Assembly (NCBI RefSeq): GCF_051020975.1 | Contig: NC_135041.1 | Span: 2,492,256-2,556,255, forward strand | DNA: 64,000 nucleotides | Origin: Osmia lignaria lignaria | Taxonomy: Eukaryota; Arthropoda; Insecta; Hymenoptera; Megachilidae | Direction: 5' to 3' | Part shown: positions 19,512 through 29,010 of the stretch, in pieces | Position numbering within the stretch: the first letter of the stretch is position 1 | Layout: the number at the start of each line of letters is the position of its first letter | Translations under genes and position numbers: made by a program | The notes under the pieces: model-generated | What the model saw: the letters and a program-made list of their open reading frames with translations, nothing else | Told to the model about the DNA's origin: nothing | Databases searched by the model: none

Positions 19512-21607
19512 GCGTCTATTTGGTGTCCTGGCTCTTTGCAGTAGGAACAGATATCTCTTTTTTGTGCTCGTAGTTCGATGGCTTTTAGTTTCCTACATTC
19601 CTCTATTGTGTGATTTGGGGTTTTACAATACTCGCAGAATCTTCGTAGTTCGCTTGTGTGTTTCTGATTGGCCCTATTGTCATTACTATTTTTAAAATAA
19701 TTACTATCGTTGTGATTGTATTTTCTGTGGTAGTTACTCCTATATGAATCATTTGATTTTTGTTGAGGTTTCCTTGGCTCGTGGCAGTCTTCTGCCGAGT
19801 GTCCTAGTCGCTTACAAAGTTGGCATTTAATTTGATTTGTTCTGGTTTGGAAAACTCTTGCTTCCTCGCAATTTGCCGCGCTGTGGCCTTCTTCCTTACA
19901 GATTGTACACATGACTAATTGGAGATCGTTGGGTTTTGTTGTTGGGCAAGTTTTTGCTGTGTGGCCCGCTTCGTCGCACAGTTGGCACGTAGGTGTTGGA
20001 CAATCTTTTGTTGTATGATACCTGCTATTACAGATTTCGCAAAGTTCTGTAATTTTTGGGAATTTCGTGCAGGTGTTTGGTTCGTGACCGGTTCCTCCGC
20101 ATTTCCAACATGTCTCGTATTCGATTATAAACGGGCATTCGTTGACCGTGTGCCCCTTTATTTGGCAGTATTGGCAGTGCTGTCCCTTTACTTTGTTCAT
20201 CTTACATGCATCTGTTGAATGTCCTGGAGTGTTGCAATGTTTGCAAATGAGTTCTATTTTCTTTTTGGCCAGTTTGCAGTTATACGATATGTGATCCTTG
20301 CTTTTGCAATATACGCATGCCGCGTTCTTGCAAAATAAGGCTTCATGATTTAGGTCTTGGCATATTTGACACATATATATTGCTGAGTTTGCGTCGTGTT
20401 TCCCGAGACTGTACAGTATGTTAGCCGGTTTGTTTCTCAATATGTCCTGTTTTCCTAACTTTGTTTCTACTTCGATTGCTTCCTTTATAAGGGCAGCTAT
20501 ATTGTCTTTTTGTTTTAGTTCTAATCTGATTTCTTGCCTTAGTCCGTTTTTAAAGCTTTTTTCTGCATCGGTTTTTATGGCTTTGTCGAATTCTTGTATA
20601 GCTTGCTGGGTTATACCTGCTTCTGTTTTCTTTAGTTCTTTGATCTGGATTACTAGTTCTTGTAGTCTGTTCCCGTAACTGAGCACTGTTTCGTCCGGTC
20701 TTTGCGTTAGTTCTGTTAATTTTCCATATAGGGTGTGTATATTTTCAGTGGATGGAAATAGTATTCTTATTGCTGTGATAAAATCATTTAAGTTATCTAA
20801 GGGTGTATTTATTAATGCTTTGTATACTTCGCCTTTTAGTTTTACTTTCACAATTTGAATTAGGGCTGGTTCGTCTGTGGGTGTTATGGTGTTTTTGGCG
20901 TGCTTTAATTTTTCTATGTATTCTGTGACTGACATATTTTTCCCGTCGAATTCGGGTACTAGGGTTGCTACGTATTTTAGGGGTAATCTTAGGGGTTGGA
21001 TTTGAATTTGTTGGTCTGTCATTTTCTTTTTCGGACTTGCGCAGATGAGTGTTAAATTTTCTTTGCTATTCTCTCCGTCCAGATTTCCTATTAGGCTTGG
21101 TTGCTCTGTGATTCCTTCGATTTCGAGTAGGGATATGTCGTTTTTGTAGCTATTGTTTATTGTTTCGTTTAATGTTTCGGTATTATTTCTGTTATCCTGG
21201 GGACTTATTCGGATTAGTGGGGATGCGAAACTTCCTGTTTGTTTGTTATTATCGGCTTCGTTACTTGGATTAATTGTAAATCCTATATTCTTGTTTTGCC
21301 AGTTGGCACTTTCGTTTTCTGTTTGGTTAGTGTTTATTGCTAGATTTTTAACGTTCTTTGTTTTGGGTATTGCACCTAGATTTGTATTCGCGTTTGACAC
21401 CTCGGCTGTGACTTCTGGTGTGAAGTCAAATGTTCTTCGTTCTGTTGGTGAACGCGGTGTTTTACGGCTTTGTAAAAAAGCTGATGCGTAATTACGATCT
21501 TCTACGATACTTTTAAGTTCAGGATTTTCTTGTGTCCTGCTTCTTGTTAATCTATTTCCGTCCGTAGTATTTTTGTTATCCGTTGGTTTAAAATTTTTAT
21601 TATTCAT
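19382..21607 (-). CDS. gag: Gag polyprotein with 12 zinc knuckles (Y1)
   Basis: A 741-residue structural protein that should assemble the particle and bind RNA. Residues 1-195 are polar and low in complexity and include an Arg/Thr-rich start. About 205-395 looks like a Gypsy capsid region (Retrotran_gag type). Residues 413-727 hold twelve CX2CX4HX4C knuckles, starting at 413, 431, 455, 478, 500, 523, 541, 567, 595, 658, 687 and 714. Most Gypsy Gags carry one or two. The third to sixth are evenly spaced, and a basic Asn/Ser/Tyr-rich linker separates the ninth and tenth. The 3' end overlaps pol by 130 nt with pol in the -1 frame. M196 is an alternative start. Knuckle four contains Asn490, which is Ser in copy Y2. 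Confidence 0.9.
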   Translation of the reverse strand: MNNKNFKPTDNKNTTDGNRLTRSRTQENPELKSIVEDRNYASAFLQSRKTPRSPTERRTFDFTPEVTAEVSNANTNLGAIPKTKNVKNLAINTNQTENESANWQNKNIGFTINPSNEADNNKQTGSFASPLIRISPQDNRNNTETLNETINNSYKNDISLLEIEGITEQPSLIGNLDGENSKENLTLICASPKKKMTDQQIQIQPLRLPLKYVATLVPEFDGKNMSVTEYIEKLKHAKNTITPTDEPALIQIVKVKLKGEVYKALINTPLDNLNDFITAIRILFPSTENIHTLYGKLTELTQRPDETVLSYGNRLQELVIQIKELKKTEAGITQQAIQEFDKAIKTDAEKSFKNGLRQEIRLELKQKDNIAALIKEAIEVETKLGKQDILRNKPANILYSLGKHDANSAIYMCQICQDLNHEALFCKNAACVYCKSKDHISYNCKLAKKKIELICKHCNTPGHSTDACKMNKVKGQHCQYCQIKGHTVNECPFIIEYETCWKCGGTGHEPNTCTKFPKITELCEICNSRYHTTKDCPTPTCQLCDEAGHTAKTCPTTKPNDLQLVMCTICKEEGHSAANCEEARVFQTRTNQIKCQLCKRLGHSAEDCHEPRKPQQKSNDSYRSNYHRKYNHNDSNYFKNSNDNRANQKHTSELRRFCEYCKTPNHTIEECRKLKAIELRAQKRDICSYCKEPGHQIDACRKLKSLENSAGKICNLCKSTNHTTEECYRGQNHQQYRSGNE

Positions 21608-21865
21608 TTGAAATTTTCATTATTTGTGATTATTTAGAGAGTAAGTGAGTTCGTTTTATGTTTAAGTATTTCTTTATGTATGCTTTGTAGCAGTATTTCA
21701 ATAAATTGCTTGTGTTGTATATAAAATTGATTCGAAAGTGAATGACTTGGATTCTTCTAAAGTTGCAGGCAAAGATTTATATTCTCTAGCTAGATTTTTT
21801 TCTTGAATTTACCCTATATTACAGGTTAGTAGCGTTCGTTGGCGTTCGATTCGTACCGGAACCAC

Positions 21866-22715
21866 TGTAAAGTCGCGGAGTTCTCTCTCTCACTGAGTCC
21901 TCGGCGTACTTTATGAAATGTGATCTGCGTTGTCAGGTAGATAGAGGTTCTCACTTACCTTTCGCTGGGTTGGGTAGAACCTATCTATGGACTGAACCTG
22001 TGGTGTGTGTGTCGTCCAAGTGTTGGAGCGGTAGGGTAGATGTTCGAGTGAAGATCACGCACTTTCGATCACAATGAATGTTTATTCGTAACTGGTACAG
22101 TTCTTGATTCGCGCGCGGTTACAATCGAGTCTTACAGAATCTTGCTCTGTCGAAGCCCTGAGCTTCGTAGCAGAGTCATAAACGCTAGACTTAGTTAATT
22201 TATCGATATTACCGGAATCTTGCTCTGTCGAAGTCCTGAGCTTCGTAGCAGAGTCGTGTAGATTCTAGAGTATCGAACTCTGAACGGTACTTCGCGGATT
22301 ATATTCGCGGATTTTGGTACTTGTACTTGAATTTCGAACTGCGCCTACGAGAACTTCTTACGAGAACTATTGGTAATATTGACTGTGTACGGGCGGGCCC
22401 GGTCGCGTTATTTTATATTGACAAATGAGGTCGACATTTGATTTGGCAATTCGGGTGAACCACCTCATTCGGATCGTCAGCGTTCTCGCCGTACGACGAC
22501 CCGGCTGAGTTGCTCACTCAGAATTTGCGGAACGATGAATTTGGATGGTGCAATGGAAGTTTAAAGAATTTAGTTGATGAAATAGGAGTTCCAAGAATGC
22601 GTCGTAGGACGTGACAATACATATGTTGTCCTGATTTGAATTGTGAAATCGATTGCAAAATTAAGGAAGTTTATGTTTATTTATATGTATATAGAATGCG
22701 TCACAGGACGTGACA
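21866..22715 (-). promoter_or_regulatory. 5' LTR-like region of Y1
   Basis: Minus-strand sequence from TGTCACGTCCTGTGACGCATT (22715) to a possible ...TTTACA end at 21866. The terminal 22-nt motif recurs with two changes at 22616, 99 bp downstream, with related sequence after it, so the U3 holds a diverged 99-bp tandem repeat. Two imperfect hairpins of the form GCTCTG-CGAAG...CTTCG-CAGAG lie at 22144-22175 and 22222-22253 (spacing 78 bp). A polyadenylation signal AATAAA reads on the minus strand at 22086-22081. I could not match a primer-binding site to a known tRNA, so the LTR end is uncertain. Confidence 0.5.
21953..21962 (-). other. Splice donor in the Y1 leader
   Basis: The minus strand reads AAAG|GTAAGTGAG with the cut between 21959 and 21958, a full match to the donor consensus. 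It lies about 350 nt upstream of gag. Together with the acceptor at 14952 it would make a subgenomic env RNA, as in errantiviruses. Inferred; no RNA evidence. Confidence 0.6.
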
Positions 22716-24453
22716 CCCTTATCGTTTTCTTCTAATTCACTAATAGTTTATTGTACTTGCCTTCATTCCTGATTGTTCTTTAACCGTTTCTTGCTTGCTT
22801 GTTAATCCCCGTTTAATGGAGTGATGTACAATGTTGTTTCTTCAAGCAACTCCAATATTTACTTTGTCCTTATTTGCTTTTGTTATATTTATGTTGCTGT
22901 ATACATTATGCTTACCATTATTTACTGTTTTTCCTTCTTGGATCTATTGTCAATTAATTATTTCGACTTATTAACTAGATCTTCTTTTGTGGAGGTATGG
23001 TATTCTTTCATGGTTTAATACGGTGGTATAATTTTCTGGAATTTCAATATTTTGTCTTGTTACTGGATTTTGGCCTGTTCAGTTTATTATTTGTTGTCTT
23101 CTAAGTATACCTGTTCATTACAAGGTTGTTTGGTTATATGTAATGGAAGTTTTAATCGACTATCAATCTGCATTATCCTGGCTGATCGGGAGGTGTTTTC
23201 AGCTGGTTTAGCATTTTAATCCAGTTCCGTTTTATTTCCTATTATTTCTAGCCGTTCTTCTGGTTGGCACCTTGATAGATTTGATAGATAGATTTTGAAG
23301 GGTTTGGCGGTCATACAGATATTCATTATGTTATACATGTGTGGCGTACCTTTCTTTTGTGGGGATCTTCTTTTCTTTTCCTTATCTTGCGTCCATGCAT
23401 GGTGCTTAGTTAGCATTAAAAGCCGCTGTTTTGGCCATACTTAACCTTATTGACTTCTGTTATACTTACCAGTTTTCTATAATCACTTTCTTTCCTCCTA
23501 TTTATTGTTGATTGTTTTTTTTACTTTAGCTAAGTCGTTGATTTTGATTCCATTAAGTTGGTCTGCAAGGGGTGAGAAGTTTTGAGGTTAATACTTGTTG
23601 ATGTTGATTATTAATGGGTTTTGTTTCTTACCCTTAGGGTGTTGTTAATGAAATGATGTTTTGTTTTGTTTTACTCTTGGTTGTGGTGTTATGCAGGTTG
23701 CACTTTTGCTCTTTTGTTGCTGAGTTTAATCTAGCTAATGTTGACTGACATTTGCTATTTGCGGTTTGGCACTCTTATTTCATTTCACATCATTGGTTGA
23801 TTTTATAGATTATTTAAATTTTTCCATTTTATCGGTTTTATTTGCAACGTTGCGATGATGTTAAGTGCTAAATATTCTTTGCAATTCGCTTTCCGCTACT
23901 TGATTTGACGTTTAACGTTTGACGTTTTACTGTTTGATTATTTGCTCATATTATGTTGGGTCCACATTCTTCTCTGCCGGGCTCACTTCTTCTTTCTTTT
24001 GTCAATTGCTCAGCTTTATTCTTGTTGTCTTATTTAAATTTTAATTGATTTTGACCCGTTTGATTGGTTCTATGTAAAACCCACGGGATATTTGTTGTTC
24101 GATTTGATTTTAGTCATCATTATTTTGGCAATTAGTCTTTTGTTTGTATTGCATAATAATTTATTTACACAGTATGGTACTACAATGTGCCTTGTTATTT
24201 ACTCAATTATGTTTCTTGCTTTGGCTTATTCAATATACTTATTTATATTATTTTGGTATTTAGTTACCTTTTATCTTAGTATTTTTACCTATAGCTGTAT
24301 TGTGGAATTTTGTGTTTAATAATTTAGGCAATTTTACATTTTGTTCTTCGATTCATCGCATTCAATTGACTCTGCCTTATGATGACTTTATATTTTTTTT
24401 CTTCTGTCGGGTTCTCTTTTCTTTCTTAATTGTTTCATTCATTTTGTTGCTTG

Positions 24454-26772
24454 TGTTACGTCGCAAGCAAGATACGCCGCGCGACGTACAAAATATAAAA
24501 ATATAAAAAATTTAGATATTTAGATATTATTAATTTGGAAGGTTAGCGCTGCCGCCAGTCCTAATTGCTTATGACGATGTTAGATCACTTTCGATTAAAA
24601 CAATTAAAAAAAGGTTAGTAAGATTAAACTGTAGATTGATTGAGTTCGTCAATGCCCTGGTTACATACGGGCCCCTCGTGTGAATTTGTGCGTAGATGGT
24701 AGGCGTGATTGTGTAGGAAGGAACTGTGTTTAAACGCAAATTAATTATAAACTGATTAAGAATAACAAAAGTATAATTGCAGAAAAATAAGTATAACAAT
24801 AAAAATGGTTTAGTTAACAGAAAGTACGAGCTGTTTGAAATACATGAAAAGAAGAAATGAAATATATGTAATAGCAAGAAAAATATAAAGTGAGATCTAT
24901 TGAGTTGAAATATGACACAAAATTCGTAACGGAAGATAACAGGTGAACTATTTGATTTAATTGAATTTGATTCGATATTTGTCGGTATGATTCGGTATGA
25001 TTCGAGCGACGATGTTCGACAAACAATTATTACGCGATAAGAGGAAACGGTCCCAGGGGGAAACTATCAAGACCACGGTCTCGTGGGCCGTGTCTCTTCT
25101 GTATGATCGGAATTTTTACAAGAAATTGATATATTTGATACCTTGAAACGCGATAATGAACGGGACGATTCAGTAGGAAATTTCCAGGACACGCAGTCCC
25201 GTAGATCGCCCGTTTTACATCACAATCAACCAGATTCGTCGTATTGAATAGAATGAAATAGACAACTTACCGAGCTCGATGTTATAATAATGTATGATAA
25301 AATATCTACAGGTTCGCTTATAATTCGCTGGTGTTGTCTGGAAATCTGGAAGGCGAAGAAAAGATGAGAAACTTGTCACACGCACTACGCGTTCGCGATC
25401 GGCCTTCGATTATTCGGTGTTACGGTTACGAGACGATACGAAAACTAATTTCAAAAACGACGCGACGCGGAAAAAGAAAATATAATTATCGACCGATTTA
25501 AAATTGAAAAAGAAAAGATAGAAATTGAAAAGTGTGAAAGAATTTAACGTATTCGTATGAGTCCTTAACGCGGAAAACGAGAATCGCAATGTCCCGCCAC
25601 TCTGCCTTTTACAAGGACTTTACCGGGCAGCTAATCACTACAATTTTTCACGCGAAAACTAGTGCTCGACGCGAACACGGGCTCCCCGTCACGTACCTCA
25701 CGGATTTTTCGACGAAGAGTGATTTGCCTCAGTCAAGCGATCGTGTCTCAGGGTTAGACCCGCGATCGGTACCCCATCATTTGGCAAATCAGGATACGTG
25801 TCGAAGGGAAAGGCCCGCGCGTATTGGTTTGTCTAGGCGTGTTTCCCGAGTTCTCATCCCTTCTTGACCTTTCACGCTGCCTTTGTCTAGCGTTGTCTAT
25901 TTCTTTCTACCCCTCTATTCTACGAAATTTGTGCGTCGCAATTCTAATACTTCTGGAATGTTCTAAATATATTACGACTTGATTTTATTTGAATTCGTTA
26001 ATCAAAGAGGCTTTTATAAATAATGTTCCAGTATCAAGAAGGTCTAATGATGATAGATGTTTAGTTTACTGTATTGAATGACTATTAATTGAATTACTAT
26101 TAATTATTCCGTTCTTTATTCGCGTCTCAGCGGTTTACGTGATAAAAGGCAATCGATATTTTATTGTTATCGTTAAATCGCGGATAATTGCGCATGGTTT
26201 GTTGCATTTACTTAACACTAGACCCGCGTATATTAATTATTAACAATATCATATATTTGAAACGTTTTACGTTTAACGTTTACCAGATGTTCGTTGCCGA
26301 TGTTTATTGCCCTAGTCGACCTTTCTCGAACGTTCTTGAACGTCGGTCGACGATTTCAAACTACAGTGGTTGTCACGCAAACCCTCGCATTTCATAGTCA
26401 TTCAAACAGTCTCATTCCGTTCAATTCCAATTACTTTCGTTCTTAATTGCATTCATCTATTTCGTTTGCGAGGTAAAACGAAAATCGTATTTCCCTTGTT
26501 CTGCGCGGTTAGGCTGGGAAACTTCCAAGTGCGTCGCACTGCTTAACCGCGCGGCGAAAGATGTTGATAATACCTTTCCTTAACCTTAGCGGTTTCGAAT
26601 TTCTATGTGTTTATTGCTACGCGGTTTCGACGAGACAATCGTCCTAAGGAAGGTTGACTTCTTATTATTTGAAAAGAACTAACTATAGCCTCCTTTGTAT
26701 ACCTCGCCTCGGATTATCTCCAAGTGCTGCGCACGGACGAGGTACGCAAATTCAGTATATTAAACGGTTAAA
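24454..26772 (+). mobile_element. L LTR copy L2b, cut short by Y
   Basis: Second array copy of L2a, offset by 14,026 bp and with the same break at base 2319. The hairpin units fall at 25040-25098, 25161-25212, 26503-26552 and 26697-26746. Confidence 0.85.
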
Positions 26773-28089
26773 TGGCGGCCAGGTGTAAGGTGTGGCAAAT
26801 TCAGCCACATTAATCGGGTCAACTTTCCCGTGATTGAAAACGGTGTTCCGGGTCGCGTTCCAGTTGTTAGGAACATTTGCGTAGTTGCCCCAATCATAGA
26901 CTGACCATGGACGTAGCTCTCTATTGTCATAGGACCATGAGTCTTTTCTGACTCTAAAACTAAATATTTGGCCCAAAACCGCAACTCTTCTGTCAAGTTG
27001 CTGACAACAGACACCGCGTATCTCAGACTCAAGATAATGTTGAGTTCTATTGAAATGCGGCTCATAGCTTAAGTCTCTCTGGTACCAAAGGAGTTGACCA
27101 ATGGAACCAAATGGTCTGTCACATAATCCACCTCCAAGCTTAAGCTTGGACGATGAATTGTTTAGCGCGTCATGCACCTTCTCAAACAATACCGTATTCA
27201 GGCAAAAACGGCCTCGGCCGTTAAAATCATTGATAGTAATATTTGCATCCTCAAGATGCGTGCGCTGATCGGTAGTAAGAGTAGTGGCGCGTGACCAACC
27301 CAGTAAGTTAACAGTGGGAAGGCCTGGCGCTATATCCTCCACATTGACAGGATGCAGGTCTGCTGGCAGCTGCCAGTCACGTGCAACATTCTGTCTGGTG
27401 GTGTACTCCAAATCCTTCATGATGGATAGCGTTAGCACACGTGGAGACGGCATGGAAGCGTACTTCCAATGAGTGTTTGCGTCAACACGTCCAAAGTCAC
27501 CCTGGCCATTCGGCCAGATAAGGTCAACTGTGACATGATGGTGCTTACCTGCTTCATCACGAAAGTCCCCAATTGATCGGAGATATGTGTCAATTGATGG
27601 TGGCAATGTGTAAGATTTGCCATTGAGATAATTAATTAAATTAAGTTCATCAATTTCAGCAATACCGCGCAAATCACGAAGCTTGCTGTAACGTGCATAC
27701 AAATGTAGACACATCACATAGCGGTACACCGATTTAGACACAACGACAGAGAAGCGTTTATCAACAGCAGCGCGTAAGTCATATTCACGCTCGACGAGTG
27801 GGATGAAAGACTCGTGCGTGACTGCAAAATTACGCTGGTTGTGATACTCTGTCAAACCCGCGAAATCTTCAACGTCGATTTCGTCATACATTGGGTCATT
27901 ACGGAGTGGAGTGGAGGTGGTAGATAACCTTACATTATCCTTAGCTGTTTTTCCTCCCTCAGGAGGCGGCAAAGGCGAAGCTACAGATGGTTTTAACCCT
28001 GTTTGTTTAGGCCTAAAGGCCTTCTTAGGGAAACGTCTCTTTGGAGGTAGGACCTCGACTGCTTCGTTATTGCTCTTAGCGTTGGACAT
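26752..28089 (-). CDS. Capsid-like protein of dsRNA-virus type, captured ORF (Y2)
   Basis: Array copy of the Y1 capsid-like ORF with the same 445-residue translation, the same overlap with env and the same LTR-derived tail. Both copies are free of stops and frameshifts, as expected if the duplication is very young. That does not by itself prove that the ORF is maintained by selection. Confidence 0.55.
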   Translation of the reverse strand: MSNAKSNNEAVEVLPPKRRFPKKAFRPKQTGLKPSVASPLPPPEGGKTAKDNVRLSTTSTPLRNDPMYDEIDVEDFAGLTEYHNQRNFAVTHESFIPLVEREYDLRAAVDKRFSVVVSKSVYRYVMCLHLYARYSKLRDLRGIAEIDELNLINYLNGKSYTLPPSIDTYLRSIGDFRDEAGKHHHVTVDLIWPNGQGDFGRVDANTHWKYASMPSPRVLTLSIMKDLEYTTRQNVARDWQLPADLHPVNVEDIAPGLPTVNLLGWSRATTLTTDQRTHLEDANITINDFNGRGRFCLNTVLFEKVHDALNNSSSKLKLGGGLCDRPFGSIGQLLWYQRDLSYEPHFNRTQHYLESEIRGVCCQQLDRRVAVLGQIFSFRVRKDSWSYDNRELRPWSVYDWGNYANVPNNWNATRNTVFNHGKVDPINVAEFATPYTWPPFNRLIY

Positions 28090-28963
28090 GATTCGGTAGT
28101 AGGCACTGCCTGAGATTCGACCAATAAGTAAAACTTTTTGGGTGTTCGGTTTTTGTTAGTATTCTATTGCAAGTTTTGATGTCTCCTTTCGCTGCTAGCG
28201 CGAATGAGATGTCGGTTGTTTCTATTGTGTATAATGTTTCGCGATTTTTAGATGTTAGTTTTGTTACCGGACCTCGGTATAGTACGTCGTATCTAGTTTT
28301 TAAACAGTCTTCTCTCGGTAGCGCTGACCAGAAGGTGTGTCCTCCTTCCATGTCGATACAATGTTCATCCGAAAATTTACAAACTGTTCCTGATGCTAAG
28401 CGTAATTTATCGCTGTTAAGACTAACTTGCGCGGTGTATTCTATTAACGTGATTTTTATAAGGCCCTGTACGTATACTTTATTCCATGTTCCGTAGCTAT
28501 CAGAATAGGACGCTCCTGTACATGAGCTTTCTATTGCGTTTCCCGCGAGACTTATTCCTACGGATTTTGTAGAGTTTACTTTTAAATTCGCGATTGTATG
28601 AAAGTTGTCGTATCTAAATATTCCGGTATTATGTATGGATTTACAGTTTTCATGGCTTATGTCTAAAAGGTATTCTTGTATCGCGTTTTCTACTGGTACT
28701 AAGTGACTGAACATTCCACATCGGAAAATTGTGCGTTGAATTTCTATTTTGCATTGTATGATTGGGACCGTTCTGAATTCTGCTAATTGTAGTAGCCGTA
28801 TTGTGGTGTTGGTTACGCTAACGTCTGCATGGTGGAAGTCGCATTCCCCGGTGTCCAGTAAAGAATATGTCGATACGATCGGGTTGGTTGCGCCGCAATC
28901 GAATCCGATTATTGCTTGGCTAATTTTGAATGTGCTGATATAAATTAATAGAATTAACTTCAT
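28076..28963 (-). CDS. env: Env-like glycoprotein, C-terminally truncated (Y2)
   Basis: Array copy of the Y1 env-like ORF, with the same 295-residue translation, signal peptide and cysteines, and the same missing C-terminal half. The loss therefore predates the tandem duplication. Confidence 0.65.
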   Translation of the reverse strand: MKLILLIYISTFKISQAIIGFDCGATNPIVSTYSLLDTGECDFHHADVSVTNTTIRLLQLAEFRTVPIIQCKIEIQRTIFRCGMFSHLVPVENAIQEYLLDISHENCKSIHNTGIFRYDNFHTIANLKVNSTKSVGISLAGNAIESSCTGASYSDSYGTWNKVYVQGLIKITLIEYTAQVSLNSDKLRLASGTVCKFSDEHCIDMEGGHTFWSALPREDCLKTRYDVLYRGPVTKLTSKNRETLYTIETTDISFALAAKGDIKTCNRILTKTEHPKSFTYWSNLRQCLLPNHVQR

Positions 28964-28976
28964 TGTCGGCTCTTTT

Positions 28977-28990
28977 CCTAGAAAGAAGGC
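28977..28990 (-). other. Splice acceptor upstream of env in Y2
   Basis: Array copy of the acceptor, with the intron ending at 28978, just before the env-like ATG at 28963. Confidence 0.6.
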
Positions 28991-29010
28991 TTATGTTATT
29001 TTCTGTGCTG

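Larger units (their letters stand above)
12747..22715 (-). mobile_element. Gypsy/errantivirus-like element, copy Y1 (3' end missing)
   Basis: Order on the minus strand: LTR-like region (22715-21866), leader with splice donor (21959), gag, pol, splice acceptor (14952), env-like ORF, capsid-like ORF. The right edge is exactly an LTR-type terminus, TGTCACGTCC read on the minus strand from 22715, abutting T-rich DNA. The left edge lies inside the capsid-like ORF and has no LTR. The element is therefore 3'-truncated although gag and pol are fully open. Its AT-rich codon use differs from that of the capsid-like ORF. Confidence 0.85.

Noticed and set aside
15397..19695. Plus-strand ORFs of 80-142 codons opposite pol and gag
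   Set aside because: They are mirror frames of the AT-rich, Lys/Asn-rich coding strand; their translations are Phe/Leu/Ser-rich and show no domain.
21843..21864. Primer-binding site TGGTTCCGGTACGAATC for the Y element
   Set aside because: It begins with TGG just after an ACA, but the implied tRNA 3' end puts the T-loop TTCGA three bases out of register, so it does not fit a standard tRNA.
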